Positions 8,432 through 16,715 of a DNA stretch of 64,000 nt are shown here, piece after piece. Location: positions 62,001-126,000 of the forward strand of contig JALNWA010000002.1 in NCBI GenBank assembly GCA_023231115.1, given 5' to 3'. Both the position numbers and the translations under genes were made by a program. Within the stretch, counting starts at the first letter, position 1. Every line of letters starts with the position of its first letter. The notes beneath the pieces are model-generated. The model was not told the DNA's origin. It ran no database searches and saw nothing but the letters and a program-made list of their open reading frames with translations. Origin of the DNA: Candidatus Altimarinota bacterium. GTDB lineage: Bacteria; Patescibacteriota; Gracilibacteria; UBA1369; LOWO2-01-FULL-3.

Positions 8432-8983
8432 ATGTCACGAATAGGAAACAAATCGGTAGAAATCACGAAAGGCGCACAAGTTGAAGTAAAAGACTCTGTT
8501 GTGACCATAAAAGGACCAAAAGGAACTCTTCAAAGAGAATTTTCAAAAGACATAATTATAGAAATTGCAGACGAAAAAGTTTCAGTTTCAAGAAAAAATG
8601 ATCTTAAAACTACGAGAGCTTTACATGGCCTTACAAGAAATCTAATTGCGAACATGATTGAAGGAGTAACAAAAGGATTTGAGAAAAAGCTTGAAATAAT
8701 CGGAGTAGGTTACAGAGCACAACCAAACAAAAACAAGATCAGCATGACGCTTGGTTTCTCTCACCCTGTAGAATATACAGCACCAGATGGAATTGAATTT
8801 AAAATGGATACAGAATTGAAAAACGTAATCGTTGTCTCAGGAATAGACAATCAAGTGGTTGGAGAAGTAGCCGCAAAAATAAGATCATACAGAAAACCTG
8901 AACCATACAAAGGAAAAGGTATCAGATACCTAGGAGAATACGTTATAAGGAAAGCAGGTAAGACGGCCGCAACTGCAAAATAA
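8432..8983 (+). CDS. rplF: 50S ribosomal protein L6 (uL6)
   Basis: A 183-residue L6 with two alpha-beta repeats. MSRIGNKSVEI at the start, the GVGYRAQ segment after the first repeat and YKGKGIRYLGE near the C-terminus are characteristic. A 56-nt gap with a hairpin follows before rplR, the largest gap inside this operon. Confidence 0.97.
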   Translation: MSRIGNKSVEITKGAQVEVKDSVVTIKGPKGTLQREFSKDIIIEIADEKVSVSRKNDLKTTRALHGLTRNLIANMIEGVTKGFEKKLEIIGVGYRAQPNKNKISMTLGFSHPVEYTAPDGIEFKMDTELKNVIVVSGIDNQVVGEVAAKIRSYRKPEPYKGKGIRYLGEYVIRKAGKTAATAK

Positions 8984-8989
8984 CACCAC

Positions 8990-9010
8990 GCCGATGAAGT
9001 CGGCCGGTAT
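8990..9010 (+). promoter_or_regulatory. Hairpin followed by CGGTAT between rplF and rplR
   Basis: GCCGA (8990-8994) pairs with TCGGC (9000-9004) around a 5-nt loop, directly followed by CGGTAT. There is no T-run, so it is not a typical terminator. A similar hairpin plus CGGTAT follows secY (11823-11843). Processing or regulatory role unknown. Confidence 0.35.
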
Positions 9011-9039
9011 CAAAACTAACTAATTAATATCTCACATCA

Positions 9040-9378
9040 ATGAATAAAGAATCATCAAGAGCTAGAAGACACGTCAAAATACGCGCACGAATGCGTAATA
9101 ACGAAAAACCAAGACTTATCGTTTTCAAAAGCGTAAGATACAACTACGTACAACTTTTCGATGACAAAACAGGAAAAGTGATAGTTGCAAGCTCAGACAT
9201 CAAAGACAATTCAAAAGCGAATAAAGTTGAAAAAGCAAAAGCGGTTGGAGCTGACATCGCAAAGAAAGCAATTGAAAAAAATATCACTGAAGTAGCCTTT
9301 GACAGAAATGGTTACAAATATCACGGCCGCATCAAAGCTTTGGCAGATGGCGCACGTGAAGCAGGATTAAAATTTTAA
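9040..9378 (+). CDS. rplR: 50S ribosomal protein L18 (uL18)
   Basis: A 112-residue L18, the 5S rRNA binding partner of L5. It shows the RPRLIVF-like KPRLIVFKS strand, the VGADIAKKAIEKNI helix and the conserved end AFDRNGYKYHGRIKALADGAREAGL-like pattern. No insertion or truncation. Confidence 0.96.
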   Translation: MNKESSRARRHVKIRARMRNNEKPRLIVFKSVRYNYVQLFDDKTGKVIVASSDIKDNSKANKVEKAKAVGADIAKKAIEKNITEVAFDRNGYKYHGRIKALADGAREAGLKF

Positions 9379-9395
9379 AAAATTAATTTACAGCC

Positions 9396-10055
9396 ATGAC
9401 AAAAAGACCGCATTCAAAAGGAGAAGTTCACAAAGAGCAAAAGGAATATGATGAGCAAGTCATAGAAATAAGCCGTGTCGTAAAAGTAGTAAAAGGAGGA
9501 CGCAGACTTCGATTTAGAGCAACCGTTGTCATTGGAAACAGAAAAGGAAAAGTTGGAATGGGAATTGGAAAATCAAACGAAGTAACAGGTGCTATTCAAA
9601 AAGCTATTTCACAAGCCAAGAAAAACACACTACAAGTTTTGATGGACCAAGGAACAATTCCACATGATGTTGAAGTAAAACAAAAATCTTCACACATCAA
9701 ATTCATGAGAGCTAAACCTGGTACTGGAGTTATCGCAGGAAACACAATCCGTAAAGTACTTGAGCTAGCCGGGCTAAAAGACATCTACACAAAATCATTC
9801 GGAACAACAAATAAAATCAACAACACAAAAGCTACATTTTCAGCATTAAAACTTCTACGCACAACTCCAGGAATGGATGCACGTGCAAGAAAAGTGGCTG
9901 ACACGCGAGCGAAGCTCGCCCAAGAACAGGCGTCAAAACAGCTAGCAAAACAGGAAAAAGCAGTACAACCTACAACAGCTAAACCAGTTGTAGCAACAAA
10001 ACCAGCGGCAAAACCTGTCGCACCTAAAGAACAAACTAAACCAGATAACAAATAA
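9396..10055 (+). CDS. rpsE: 30S ribosomal protein S5 (uS5) with Ala/Pro/Lys tail
   Basis: A 219-residue S5. The core has the RVVKVVKGGRRLRFRA double-stranded-RNA-binding segment and GMGIGKSNEVTGAIQKA. The C-terminus carries an extra low-complexity tail of about 40 residues rich in Ala, Pro, Lys and Gln, making it longer than usual (about 165). The next gene is rplO, 3 nt later: rpmD (uL30), which normally lies here, is missing. Confidence 0.96.
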   Translation: MTKRPHSKGEVHKEQKEYDEQVIEISRVVKVVKGGRRLRFRATVVIGNRKGKVGMGIGKSNEVTGAIQKAISQAKKNTLQVLMDQGTIPHDVEVKQKSSHIKFMRAKPGTGVIAGNTIRKVLELAGLKDIYTKSFGTTNKINNTKATFSALKLLRTTPGMDARARKVADTRAKLAQEQASKQLAKQEKAVQPTTAKPVVATKPAAKPVAPKEQTKPDNK

Positions 10056-10058
10056 ACC

Positions 10059-10520
10059 ATGTCATTACAAGATTTACGCAGCAAAGTTCCTCATAAAAAA
10101 CGAAAACTTCTTGGTCGTGGAAATGCATCAGGACACGGAACATCTTCAACAAGAGGAGGAAAAGGACAAACAGCAAGAGCAGGATCAAGCAGAAAACCTG
10201 GATTTGAAGGAGGTCAAACTCCCCTACTTCGCAAAATGCCAAAATTAAAAGGATTTAAAAATCCATGCAAAGTGGCTTTCAGAATTGCATTCACAGGAGA
10301 TTTAAATGTATTTGAAGAAGGAACAGAAGTTAACAAAAAAGCACTTATCGAGAAACAATTGATTTCAAAAAAAGACAACCCAATAAAACTTCTTTCAGGT
10401 AAAGGCAAACTTGAGAAAAAATTAAATATAGTAGTGAATAAAGCATCCAAAGGTGCTATAACTGAAGTTGAAAGTGCAAAAGGAAAAGTAGAATTAACAG
10501 AAAAATTCCCAAAAAAGTAA
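10059..10520 (+). CDS. rplO: 50S ribosomal protein L15 (uL15)
   Basis: A 153-residue L15 with the extended Gly-rich N-terminal region (GHGTSSTRGGKGQTAR) and the GFEGGQTPLLRKMPKLKGFKN motif. It begins 3 nt after rpsE and ends 1 nt before secY, so it is likely coupled to both. Confidence 0.96.
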   Translation: MSLQDLRSKVPHKKRKLLGRGNASGHGTSSTRGGKGQTARAGSSRKPGFEGGQTPLLRKMPKLKGFKNPCKVAFRIAFTGDLNVFEEGTEVNKKALIEKQLISKKDNPIKLLSGKGKLEKKLNIVVNKASKGAITEVESAKGKVELTEKFPKK

Positions 10521-10521
10521 A

Positions 10522-11820
10522 ATGTTCTCATACCTACAACAAATTTGGAATTCAAAGGATCTTCGAACAAAAATCCTTTTCACAATAGGAATAATTATAT
10601 TGGCCAGATTTCTTGGTCATATTACAGTTCCGGGAGCAAGCGCAGAAGCCATCAGCTCAATGACTACAAAGAATGAACTACTTCAAATGTTCAGTCTTCT
10701 TACAGGAGGAAGCATGGAAAACTTCTCTATCATTTTGATGGGAATTTCCCCATACATCAATGCATCCATCATTATTCAGCTTCTTGCGGTAATCGTTCCA
10801 AAACTTGAAGCCCTTTCAAAAGAAGGAGAACAAGGAAGAAGAAAATTAAACGCATACACTCGTTGGCTTACATTCCCTCTAGCATTCTTCCAATCATACG
10901 GAATGATTCTTTTGTTAAATTCACAATCACAATTCCCTATTATCTCAAATGTAACAGATCCGTCAGTAGTACTTCCAATAATGCTTTCAATCACAGCAGG
11001 TTCAGTCCTTCTTGTGTGGCTTGGAGAACAAATCACTGAACGCGGAATTGGAAATGGAATTTCAGTACTTATCTTCGCCGGAATCGTTGCAGGAATACCG
11101 GGAATGGTTGGACAAGGACTTTTCCTTGCGACTGAAGACGACTCAAAACTTATTCCTTTCATTACAATGGTTCTTATAACAGTACTTCTTGTAACAATAG
11201 TTGTATTGGTAAACGAAGCCCAAAGAAAAATCCCAATTACATACGCAGGAAGAGGCGTTCGCGCAAAAAGCGATCAATCATTCCTTCCTATCAGAATAAA
11301 CCAAGCCGGAATGATTCCTATCATCTTCGCAGTAGCTCTTATCAGCTTCCCAAGCCTTATTTCTCAATTCTTATTGGGAGCAAAATCAGAGTGGCTTAGA
11401 TCTGTCGGAACCTACATGAAAGATATGTTTGTAGCAGGATCACTTTCATACGTTCTAGTATATTTCCTACTTGTATTAGGCTTCACATATTTCTACGTTT
11501 CAATCACATTCAAACCTGAAGAAATAGCAGAAAACATTCAAAAAAGAGGTGGATACGTTCCTGGAATACGTCCGGGAAAACAAACATCAGAATATATCGG
11601 AGATATCTCAAACAAAATGACTCTATTTGGAGGACTGTTCATTGGATTAATAGCAGTTCTTCCAATGGTTGCACAAATGTTCTTCCAATCAAGCGGAATC
11701 GGCTCAATCCCCCTTCTAATGACCGGTTCAGGAATAATCATCATAGTCGGTGTAGTTCTAGAACTTATCCGTCAAGTGAACGCACAACTTGTAATGCACG
11801 ATTACAAAAAGTTCTACTAA
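10522..11820 (+). CDS. secY: Protein translocase subunit SecY
   Basis: A 432-residue polytopic membrane protein with about ten transmembrane segments, the central pore of the Sec translocon. Conserved landmarks are the plug region after TM1 (FLGHITVPGASAEAISS), RGIGNGISVLIFAGI, the cytosolic loop ending in RGVRAKSDQSFLPIRINQAG, and the FYVSITFKPEEIAENIQKRGG motif. SecE is not in this window. It ends the spc-type operon; a hairpin follows. Confidence 0.97.
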   Translation: MFSYLQQIWNSKDLRTKILFTIGIIILARFLGHITVPGASAEAISSMTTKNELLQMFSLLTGGSMENFSIILMGISPYINASIIIQLLAVIVPKLEALSKEGEQGRRKLNAYTRWLTFPLAFFQSYGMILLLNSQSQFPIISNVTDPSVVLPIMLSITAGSVLLVWLGEQITERGIGNGISVLIFAGIVAGIPGMVGQGLFLATEDDSKLIPFITMVLITVLLVTIVVLVNEAQRKIPITYAGRGVRAKSDQSFLPIRINQAGMIPIIFAVALISFPSLISQFLLGAKSEWLRSVGTYMKDMFVAGSLSYVLVYFLLVLGFTYFYVSITFKPEEIAENIQKRGGYVPGIRPGKQTSEYIGDISNKMTLFGGLFIGLIAVLPMVAQMFFQSSGIGSIPLLMTGSGIIIIVGVVLELIRQVNAQLVMHDYKKFY

Positions 11821-11822
11821 CA

Positions 11823-11843
11823 TGCGACAAAGTCGCACGGTAT
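11823..11843 (+). promoter_or_regulatory. Hairpin after secY
   Basis: TGCGAC (11823-11828) and GTCGCA (11832-11837) form a 6-bp stem with an AAA loop, followed by CGGTAT and, farther on, TTCTTGTCTTTT. It could be a weak terminator or an RNA-processing site for the secY transcript. It resembles the hairpin at 8990-9010. Confidence 0.4.
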
Positions 11844-11856
11844 TCTTGTCTTTTAT

Positions 11857-11884
11857 TTGACAATATTTATAGTGAGAATAAAAT
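11857..11884 (+). promoter_or_regulatory. sigma70-type promoter, first paralog
   Basis: TTGACA at 11857-11862 and TAAAAT at 11879-11884, spacer 16 nt. The upstream CTTTTATTTGACA is identical to that of the promoter at 12525-12552, suggesting that promoter and gene were duplicated together. Confidence 0.7.
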
Positions 11885-11911
11885 GACTCCCCATCTTTAA
11901 ACATATAGCAA

Positions 11912-12355
11912 ATGCCAACAACACCTGAAAACCAAAACTTATTAGCAGACGACTTAAAGGATGAAGAAACATTAAGAACAACACGTGTCGTTCTGAATGA
12001 CTTATCCGTCTTCATGGAAAGCAGACCTTCAATTTTGCGAAATCAAATATTATATAATTTTGAAGAATTTATAGTCAGAAGTAGAAAATTCGAACAAAAC
12101 TTCAACCCCGATGCTGTAACAGCCTTTCTAGAAAACCTTAAAAAATACTGGGAAATTGCAGACAAACCAGCTGAAGGAGAAAGAGAAATGGACATGGGGA
12201 TGGTAGCTCCAGAAAATTTTCACTTAAGCCCTGAACATCAAGCAAAACTATTGGAATTAGACAGGATGAAAAACGAAGACATAATGCCTGTAATCAAAGC
12301 AACACAAAAAGCAATCGCAGAAAGACTTGCACGTTTGATGGAAGCAGTGGACTAG
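11912..12355 (+). CDS. Hypothetical protein, paralog 1 of a tandem pair
   Basis: A 147-residue soluble, acidic, helix-rich protein without signal peptide. It aligns by eye along its length with the gene at 12800-13213: both begin with a TPE(N/Q)-type segment, share F(E/D)E(F/Y)IV, FW/YWE-A-KPA-GE, (K/A)TAELD-like and DI-PVI--TQKAI motifs. I do not recognise the family. It has its own promoter and a leader of about 20 nt. It sits in the secY-adk junction, normally closed in ribosomal operons. Confidence 0.75.
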   Translation: MPTTPENQNLLADDLKDEETLRTTRVVLNDLSVFMESRPSILRNQILYNFEEFIVRSRKFEQNFNPDAVTAFLENLKKYWEIADKPAEGEREMDMGMVAPENFHLSPEHQAKLLELDRMKNEDIMPVIKATQKAIAERLARLMEAVD

Positions 12356-12388
12356 CCTGTTTCTTTCTTGCATTTCCCTTTAATTTAT

Positions 12389-12511
12389 TCAAACGCCAAT
12401 CTCATTTTGACGAAAAATGATTTTATTTTCTGATTCATCGCGTGCGTTAGTCAATTTTGCGTGCCATTTTTGGCTCACAAATGCCAAGAGTGAGCACTCT
12501 ATCAAAATCAT
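12389..12511 (-). pseudogene. Possible remnant related to the HNH endonuclease gene
   Basis: A 40-codon frame on the minus strand contains LLAFVSQKW, close to LVAYVSQKR of the HNH protein at 41403-42941. At DNA level both places share TTTTTGGCTCACA (12467-12479 and 42369-42381) and further bases 3' of it. No other part of the HNH protein is visible here. It may be a decayed fragment, a repeated sequence or chance. Confidence 0.25.
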
Positions 12512-12524
12512 AAAAACCTTTTAT

Positions 12525-12552
12525 TTGACAAAATTTTAAACGGGTCTAAACT
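12525..12552 (+). promoter_or_regulatory. sigma70-type promoter, second paralog unit
   Basis: TTGACA at 12525-12530 and TAAACT at 12547-12552, spacer 16 nt. Both this and the promoter at 11857 are preceded by CTTTTATT and followed by CCC..TCTTTAA near the predicted start site. Confidence 0.7.
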
Positions 12553-12578
12553 AACCCCCTGTCTTTAATAAACAACAA

Positions 12579-12788
12579 ATGGACACAAAATTATCAAGCG
12601 TAGAACATATTCACTGCCCGGAGGCAAACACTCATGTAAGCGTTAGTGATGTAAAATATACCAGAGCAGTCGATGCCCTTGTTCAAAACTTCAGCGACGG
12701 AGCAACAAGAGTTTTATGCCCAATGGAATCCGACAGTCATTGCGAAAAATACAAGAAAAAATGTCCATACTCCGCACACATAAGGTAA
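12579..12788 (+). CDS. Small Cys-containing hypothetical protein
   Basis: A 69-residue protein with five cysteines (HCPEAN, LCPMES, HCEKYKKKCPY), suggestive of a small metal site, but no known zinc finger is recognised. It begins about 20 nt after the predicted start site of the promoter at 12525-12552. The paralog-2 gene follows 11 nt after its stop, so the two are likely co-transcribed. Confidence 0.6.
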   Translation: MDTKLSSVEHIHCPEANTHVSVSDVKYTRAVDALVQNFSDGATRVLCPMESDSHCEKYKKKCPYSAHIR

Positions 12789-12799
12789 TAACAAAAAAA

Positions 12800-13213
12800 A
12801 TGGGAAAAACCCCAACAACACCTGAACAAAATAGAAGTTTTTTAGCCGAAGGAGCAAATGATCAAACCGCATTAATACCAGCATTTGGCATCCTGCGTAA
12901 TTTACGAAACATATCTTCAAAATATCATTTAAAATTTCTTGCAGATTTTGATGAATATATAGTTGGAAATCCAAACTTCAATCAAGAAGCTGTCGCAAGA
13001 TTCCGCCAAAGTTTATTAGACTTTTGGGAAGCCGCAGCAAAACCTGCGGGAGGAGAAGACGCGGATGGAAAAATAACTTTGGAAGCATTGTTTAACGACC
13101 CACGCCAAATAGCAAAAACCGCAGAATTGGACAAAAGATATGAAGAAGATATAAAACCCGTGATAGAAGACACACAAAAAGCAATCACGGCAATACTTTC
13201 ACAAGAAGATTAA
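12800..13213 (+). CDS. Hypothetical protein, paralog 2 of a tandem pair
   Basis: A 137-residue protein starting MGKTPTTPEQN. The ATG at 12800 is chosen because it aligns with the start of paralog 1 and lies just after the preceding stop; a longer reading from 12716 would overlap the small Cys gene. It shares the FDEYIV, FWEAAAKPAGGE and DIKPVIEDTQKAI segments with paralog 1. Function unknown. Confidence 0.75.
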   Translation: MGKTPTTPEQNRSFLAEGANDQTALIPAFGILRNLRNISSKYHLKFLADFDEYIVGNPNFNQEAVARFRQSLLDFWEAAAKPAGGEDADGKITLEALFNDPRQIAKTAELDKRYEEDIKPVIEDTQKAITAILSQED

Positions 13214-13281
13214 AAAATTTGCATTCCACTTTCATTAGATTTAAACTCTCCTTCGTGAATATAATTTAATTTTTTTTCACC

Positions 13282-13914
13282 ATGGACTTAATATTTTTTG
13301 GAATGCAGGGTGCAGGAAAAGGCACACTCGGAAAACAAATTTCGGAAAAATACGGATTCAAAATGTTTGAAACCGGCGAAGCACTTCGCAAACTTTCAAA
13401 AGAAGAAAGCGAACTCGGCAAAAAAGTAAAATCAATAATCGAAGCCGGACATTTGGTTTCAAATGAAGTCGTCATGGAAATCGTTGAAAATTTCCTACAC
13501 AATCTTCAACCGGGCGAAAACGCATTATTCGACGGAATTCCAAGAAAAGTTGAACAAGCAAATTTATTAAATGAACTTTTAAACAACCACGGACGAAAAT
13601 ATATGGCGGTTTTAATCGATATCAAAAAAGAAACAGCATTAAAACGATTAACCACACGAAGAATTTGCGGAAAATGTAAAGCCGTCTACCCTGCCGACTA
13701 CAAAGAACCAAGCTGTAAAGCATGCGGCGGAGAATTGACTACCCGCGCGGACGACAACGATGAAGCGATAAAAACACGGCTAAACGCCTTCGAAAACGAA
13801 ACAGTTCCTGCAATAGATTTATACAAAGATAAATTAATAAAAATAAACGGCGAGCCTTACATTGATGAAGTTTTCAAATTGGCGATAACAGCGCTTGATC
13901 CGATTTTAAAATAA
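13282..13914 (+). CDS. adk: Adenylate kinase, zinc-type lid
   Basis: A 210-residue kinase that interconverts ATP + AMP and 2 ADP. The P-loop GMQGAGKGT is at residues 7-15. The AMP-binding and DGIPR segment and TTRRICGKC at the start of the lid are present. The lid carries four Cys (CGKC, CKACG), so it should bind zinc. adk-map-infA order is as in classical spc/alpha operons. map follows after 4 nt. Confidence 0.95.
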   Translation: MDLIFFGMQGAGKGTLGKQISEKYGFKMFETGEALRKLSKEESELGKKVKSIIEAGHLVSNEVVMEIVENFLHNLQPGENALFDGIPRKVEQANLLNELLNNHGRKYMAVLIDIKKETALKRLTTRRICGKCKAVYPADYKEPSCKACGGELTTRADDNDEAIKTRLNAFENETVPAIDLYKDKLIKINGEPYIDEVFKLAITALDPILK

Positions 13915-13918
13915 TAAA

Positions 13919-14671
13919 ATGAACATCCCAATAAAAACTCCGGAAGAAATCGACGCAATGAGAGAAGGCGGAAAAGTCTTAGCGCAAACTCTTGATGAAG
14001 TTTTAAAACACATAGAAATAGGAGTCTCGACATTGGAACTCGATAAAATCGCGGAAGAGTTCATCCTTTCAAAAGGAATGATTCCGGGTTTCAAAGGAAT
14101 TTATGGGTTCCCTAAAACGCTTTGCGTAGCCCTAAACGAAGTAGTTGTTCATGGAATTCCACGAGCAGACGAAATTTTAAAAGACGGCGATCTTCTTACA
14201 ATCGACTGCGGAGTGTTGCACAAAGGCCTTTATACAGATGCGGCAAGATCAAAAGTCGTCGGAAACGCCTCAAAAGAAAAAATCCGACTTATCAAAACAG
14301 CAAAATTGGCATTAGACAGAGCAATAATGATGGCTAAACCGGGTAATCATGTCAGCGAAATAAGCATAGTAATCGAAAAAACCGTCGAAGATGCCGGATT
14401 TAAGGTTGTTCACGACCTCACGGGACACGGAGTAGGCAGAAAACTGCACGAAGAACCAACAATCTTAAATTATTGGGACGGAACCAAGGGCCCAATACTA
14501 AAACCAGGCATGACAATAGCAATAGAACCTATTTTCTCTGTCAGCGCAAGCGAAATTATCACGCTAAAAGACAATTGGACCATAGTAACCAAAGATAGGT
14601 CTTGCGCAGTTCAAGAGGAAAACACTATATTAATCACCGAAAGCGGGAACGAAATATTAACAGTACAATAG
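13919..14671 (+). CDS. map: Methionine aminopeptidase, type I
   Basis: A 250-residue enzyme removing the initiator methionine from new proteins. Metal ligands are visible in the family context: Asp in TIDCGVLHKG and YTDAARS, His in TGHGVGRKLHEEP, Glu in IEPIFS and QEENTILIT. No N-terminal zinc extension, so a short type I form. It is likely co-transcribed with adk. Confidence 0.95.
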   Translation: MNIPIKTPEEIDAMREGGKVLAQTLDEVLKHIEIGVSTLELDKIAEEFILSKGMIPGFKGIYGFPKTLCVALNEVVVHGIPRADEILKDGDLLTIDCGVLHKGLYTDAARSKVVGNASKEKIRLIKTAKLALDRAIMMAKPGNHVSEISIVIEKTVEDAGFKVVHDLTGHGVGRKLHEEPTILNYWDGTKGPILKPGMTIAIEPIFSVSASEIITLKDNWTIVTKDRSCAVQEENTILITESGNEILTVQ

Positions 14672-14696
14672 ATTTCAGGTTTTGCCACAAATTCTA

Positions 14697-14725
14697 TTGC
14701 ATAGATAATTTTTCTCATGTAAAAT
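14697..14725 (+). promoter_or_regulatory. sigma70-type promoter of the infA/alpha operon
   Basis: TTGCAT at 14697-14702 and TAAAAT at 14720-14725 with 17-nt spacer and TG directly before the -10. Predicted start near 14732, about 39 nt before infA. It would drive infA-rpmJ-rpsM-rpsK-rpsD-rpoA-rplQ. Confidence 0.6.
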
Positions 14726-14770
14726 CCTACCGCTTTGCACTAAAAAAAAGCATAAAAAAAGGGCATACAC

Positions 14771-15001
14771 ATGAGCAAAGAAGATACAATTGAAGTGATG
14801 GGAAGAGTCCTTGAGGCGCTCCCAAATACTGTATTCAAAGTTGAATTAATAGACGAAGCGTATAAAGGAATGATTGTAAATGCCCATCTGTCAGGGAAAA
14901 TGAGGATGAATTTCATTAAAATCCTCCCTGGAGATAAAGTGACTATCGAATTAAGCACTTATGACCTTACAAAAGGCCGCATAACTTACAGACATAAATA
15001 A
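14771..15001 (+). CDS. infA: Translation initiation factor IF-1
   Basis: A 76-residue S1-like OB-fold protein that occupies the ribosomal A site during initiation. [23 protein letters not shown], in shortened view [12 protein letters not shown], and [21 protein letters not shown] are diagnostic. rpmJ follows after 11 nt. Confidence 0.96.
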   Translation: MSKEDTIEVMGRVLEALPNTVFKVELIDEAYKGMIVNAHLSGKMRMNFIKILPGDKVTIELSTYDLTKGRITYRHK

Positions 15002-15012
15002 ACTTAAAAAAC

Positions 15013-15126
15013 ATGAAAGTACGATCATCAGTCAAGAAAATATGTCAGAAATGTCAGGTAATCCGAAGAAAAGGAGTTGTTAGAGTTATTTGTGCACTTA
15101 AAAAACACAAGCAAAGACAAGGATAA
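15013..15126 (+). CDS. rpmJ: 50S ribosomal protein L36 (bL36)
   Basis: A 37-residue L36 read directly from the sequence: starts [14 protein letters not shown] and ends KKHKQRQG. Zinc ligands Cys11, Cys14, Cys27 and His32 are all present (Cys form). It lies between infA and rpsM in the classical position. Confidence 0.95.
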   Translation: MKVRSSVKKICQKCQVIRRKGVVRVICALKKHKQRQG

Positions 15127-15144
15127 TTTAACTTTTAAACGCAT

Positions 15145-15519
15145 ATGGCACGTATAGCAGGTGTAAACTTACCTAAAGACAAAAGAATCGAGGCAGGACT
15201 TACCGCAATCTACGGAGTAGGTAGACGTCTTAGCGCAAAAATTCTTGATGAGGCAAATATAGATAAAAATGTAAAAACTGACGAGCTTTCAGAACCACAA
15301 TTGGCAAAAGTTCGTGATATCCTTCTAAGATATATCGTTGAAGGAGATCTTCGAAGAAAAATTGCAATGGACATCAAACATATGCAAGAAATCGGATCAT
15401 ACAAAGGATTTAGACATAAAAAAGGACTTCCTGTAAGAGGTCAACACACAAAATACAACTGCAGAACAAGAAAAGGAAAGAGGAAGACAGTTGCAAATAA
15501 GAAAGTCGTAACTAAGTAA
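15145..15519 (+). CDS. rpsM: 30S ribosomal protein S13 (uS13)
   Basis: A 124-residue S13. MARIAGVNLPKDKR at the start, the YGVGRRLSAKIL helix-two-turn-helix and the C-terminal GLPVRGQHTKYNCRTRKG are diagnostic. It contacts P-site tRNA and bridges to the 50S subunit. Confidence 0.97.
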   Translation: MARIAGVNLPKDKRIEAGLTAIYGVGRRLSAKILDEANIDKNVKTDELSEPQLAKVRDILLRYIVEGDLRRKIAMDIKHMQEIGSYKGFRHKKGLPVRGQHTKYNCRTRKGKRKTVANKKVVTK

Positions 15520-15548
15520 TAACTAATATTAAGTAATAACCTAGTATA

Positions 15549-16046
15549 ATGGCAGATACAAAAGAAAAAAAAGTGGATGCTACTAAAGACGCTCCAAAAG
15601 AAGTTTCAGAAAAAGAAGCTTCAAAAGAACCAAAAGAAACTAAAGAGGCCGGAAAAGAAGCCGGAAAGCCCGCAAAAAAGGCAAAAGCAAGACGCAGACT
15701 CGTACAAGTTGGACATGCGTATGTTCAAGCTTCATACAATAATACAATCATCACGATAACAGAAGAAAACGGAAATGTAATAGCTTGGGCTTCATCAGGA
15801 TCTTCAGGATTCAAAGGAGCAAGGAAAGCTACTCCATATGCCGCTCAAGTAGCTGCAGAAAACGCTACAGACAAAGCAAAAGCTTTTGGTCTTGAAAAAA
15901 TTCGTGTTTTTGTAAAAGGAGTTGGAACAGGAAGAGATCAAGCAGTAAGAGGACTTGTAAATAAAGGTCTTGAGTTAATCTCAATAAACGACACAACACC
16001 ATTCGCTCACAACGGATGCCGAAAGAAAAAAGCTAGAAGAGTTTAA
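15549..16046 (+). CDS. rpsK: 30S ribosomal protein S11 with charged N-terminal extension
   Basis: A 165-residue S11. The core (from about residue 52) has [35 protein letters not shown] and the C-terminal [18 protein letters not shown]. The N-terminus adds about 45 residues almost entirely Lys, Glu and Ala with KEA/KEP repeats, which most S11 proteins lack. No internal start codon supports a shorter form. Confidence 0.96.
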   Translation: MADTKEKKVDATKDAPKEVSEKEASKEPKETKEAGKEAGKPAKKAKARRRLVQVGHAYVQASYNNTIITITEENGNVIAWASSGSSGFKGARKATPYAAQVAAENATDKAKAFGLEKIRVFVKGVGTGRDQAVRGLVNKGLELISINDTTPFAHNGCRKKKARRV

Positions 16047-16082
16047 TCATATATTAATCTATTTTGTTAATAATCTATTTCT

Positions 16083-16697
16083 ATGTCACGATACACAGGT
16101 GCAGTAACTAGACTATCAAGAAGACTCGGAACAATGCTTTTCACTAACGCAGGAAGCAAATTAAAAGCTTTCCAAAAGAAAGGCTATAAACCTGGACAAC
16201 ACGGGCAAAAACGTTTCGCACAAATATCAGAATATAACAAACATCTTCAAGAGAAGCAAAAAGCAAGATTTATGTATGGAGTAAGCGAAAAACAATTTTC
16301 AAATTATTTCAAACTTGCATCAAAAAGCGGCGAAGCCACAGGTGTAAAATTCATGAAACTTCTTGAACAAAGATTGGACAACACAATTTTTAGATCAGGA
16401 ATTGCAACAACAAGACCACAAGCAAGACAATTTGTTTCACACGGACTTATCAAATTAAATGGTAAAAAAGTAACAGTTCCTTCAATCCAAATAAAAGTTG
16501 GAGACAAATTTGAAGTGGCTGAAAACAGAAAAAGCTCAAAAATATTTGAGAATCTAGATAAAAGGAAATGGAAACCTGCAAAATGGATCAAAATGGACGC
16601 GAAAGGACTTAGCGGAGAAGTTATTGCACCGCTAGACAAAGACGATATCGAACAAGCAATAGACAACCAACTAATTACGGAGTTTTACTCAAAATAA
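16083..16697 (+). CDS. rpsD: 30S ribosomal protein S4 (uS4)
   Basis: A 204-residue S4, a primary 16S binder. The S4 RNA-binding domain is clear: LEQRLDNTIFRSGIATTRPQ, ARQFVSHGLIKLNGKKV and IQIKVGDKFEV. No Cys zinc motif in the N-terminal part. In E. coli it is the repressor of the alpha operon. rpoA follows after 18 nt. Confidence 0.97.
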   Translation: MSRYTGAVTRLSRRLGTMLFTNAGSKLKAFQKKGYKPGQHGQKRFAQISEYNKHLQEKQKARFMYGVSEKQFSNYFKLASKSGEATGVKFMKLLEQRLDNTIFRSGIATTRPQARQFVSHGLIKLNGKKVTVPSIQIKVGDKFEVAENRKSSKIFENLDKRKWKPAKWIKMDAKGLSGEVIAPLDKDDIEQAIDNQLITEFYSK

Positions 16698-16715
16698 AAC
16701 ATAACACAATTTCAA

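Noticed and set aside
12716..12799. Longer form of the second paralog
   Set aside because: It overlaps the small Cys gene and does not align with paralog 1.
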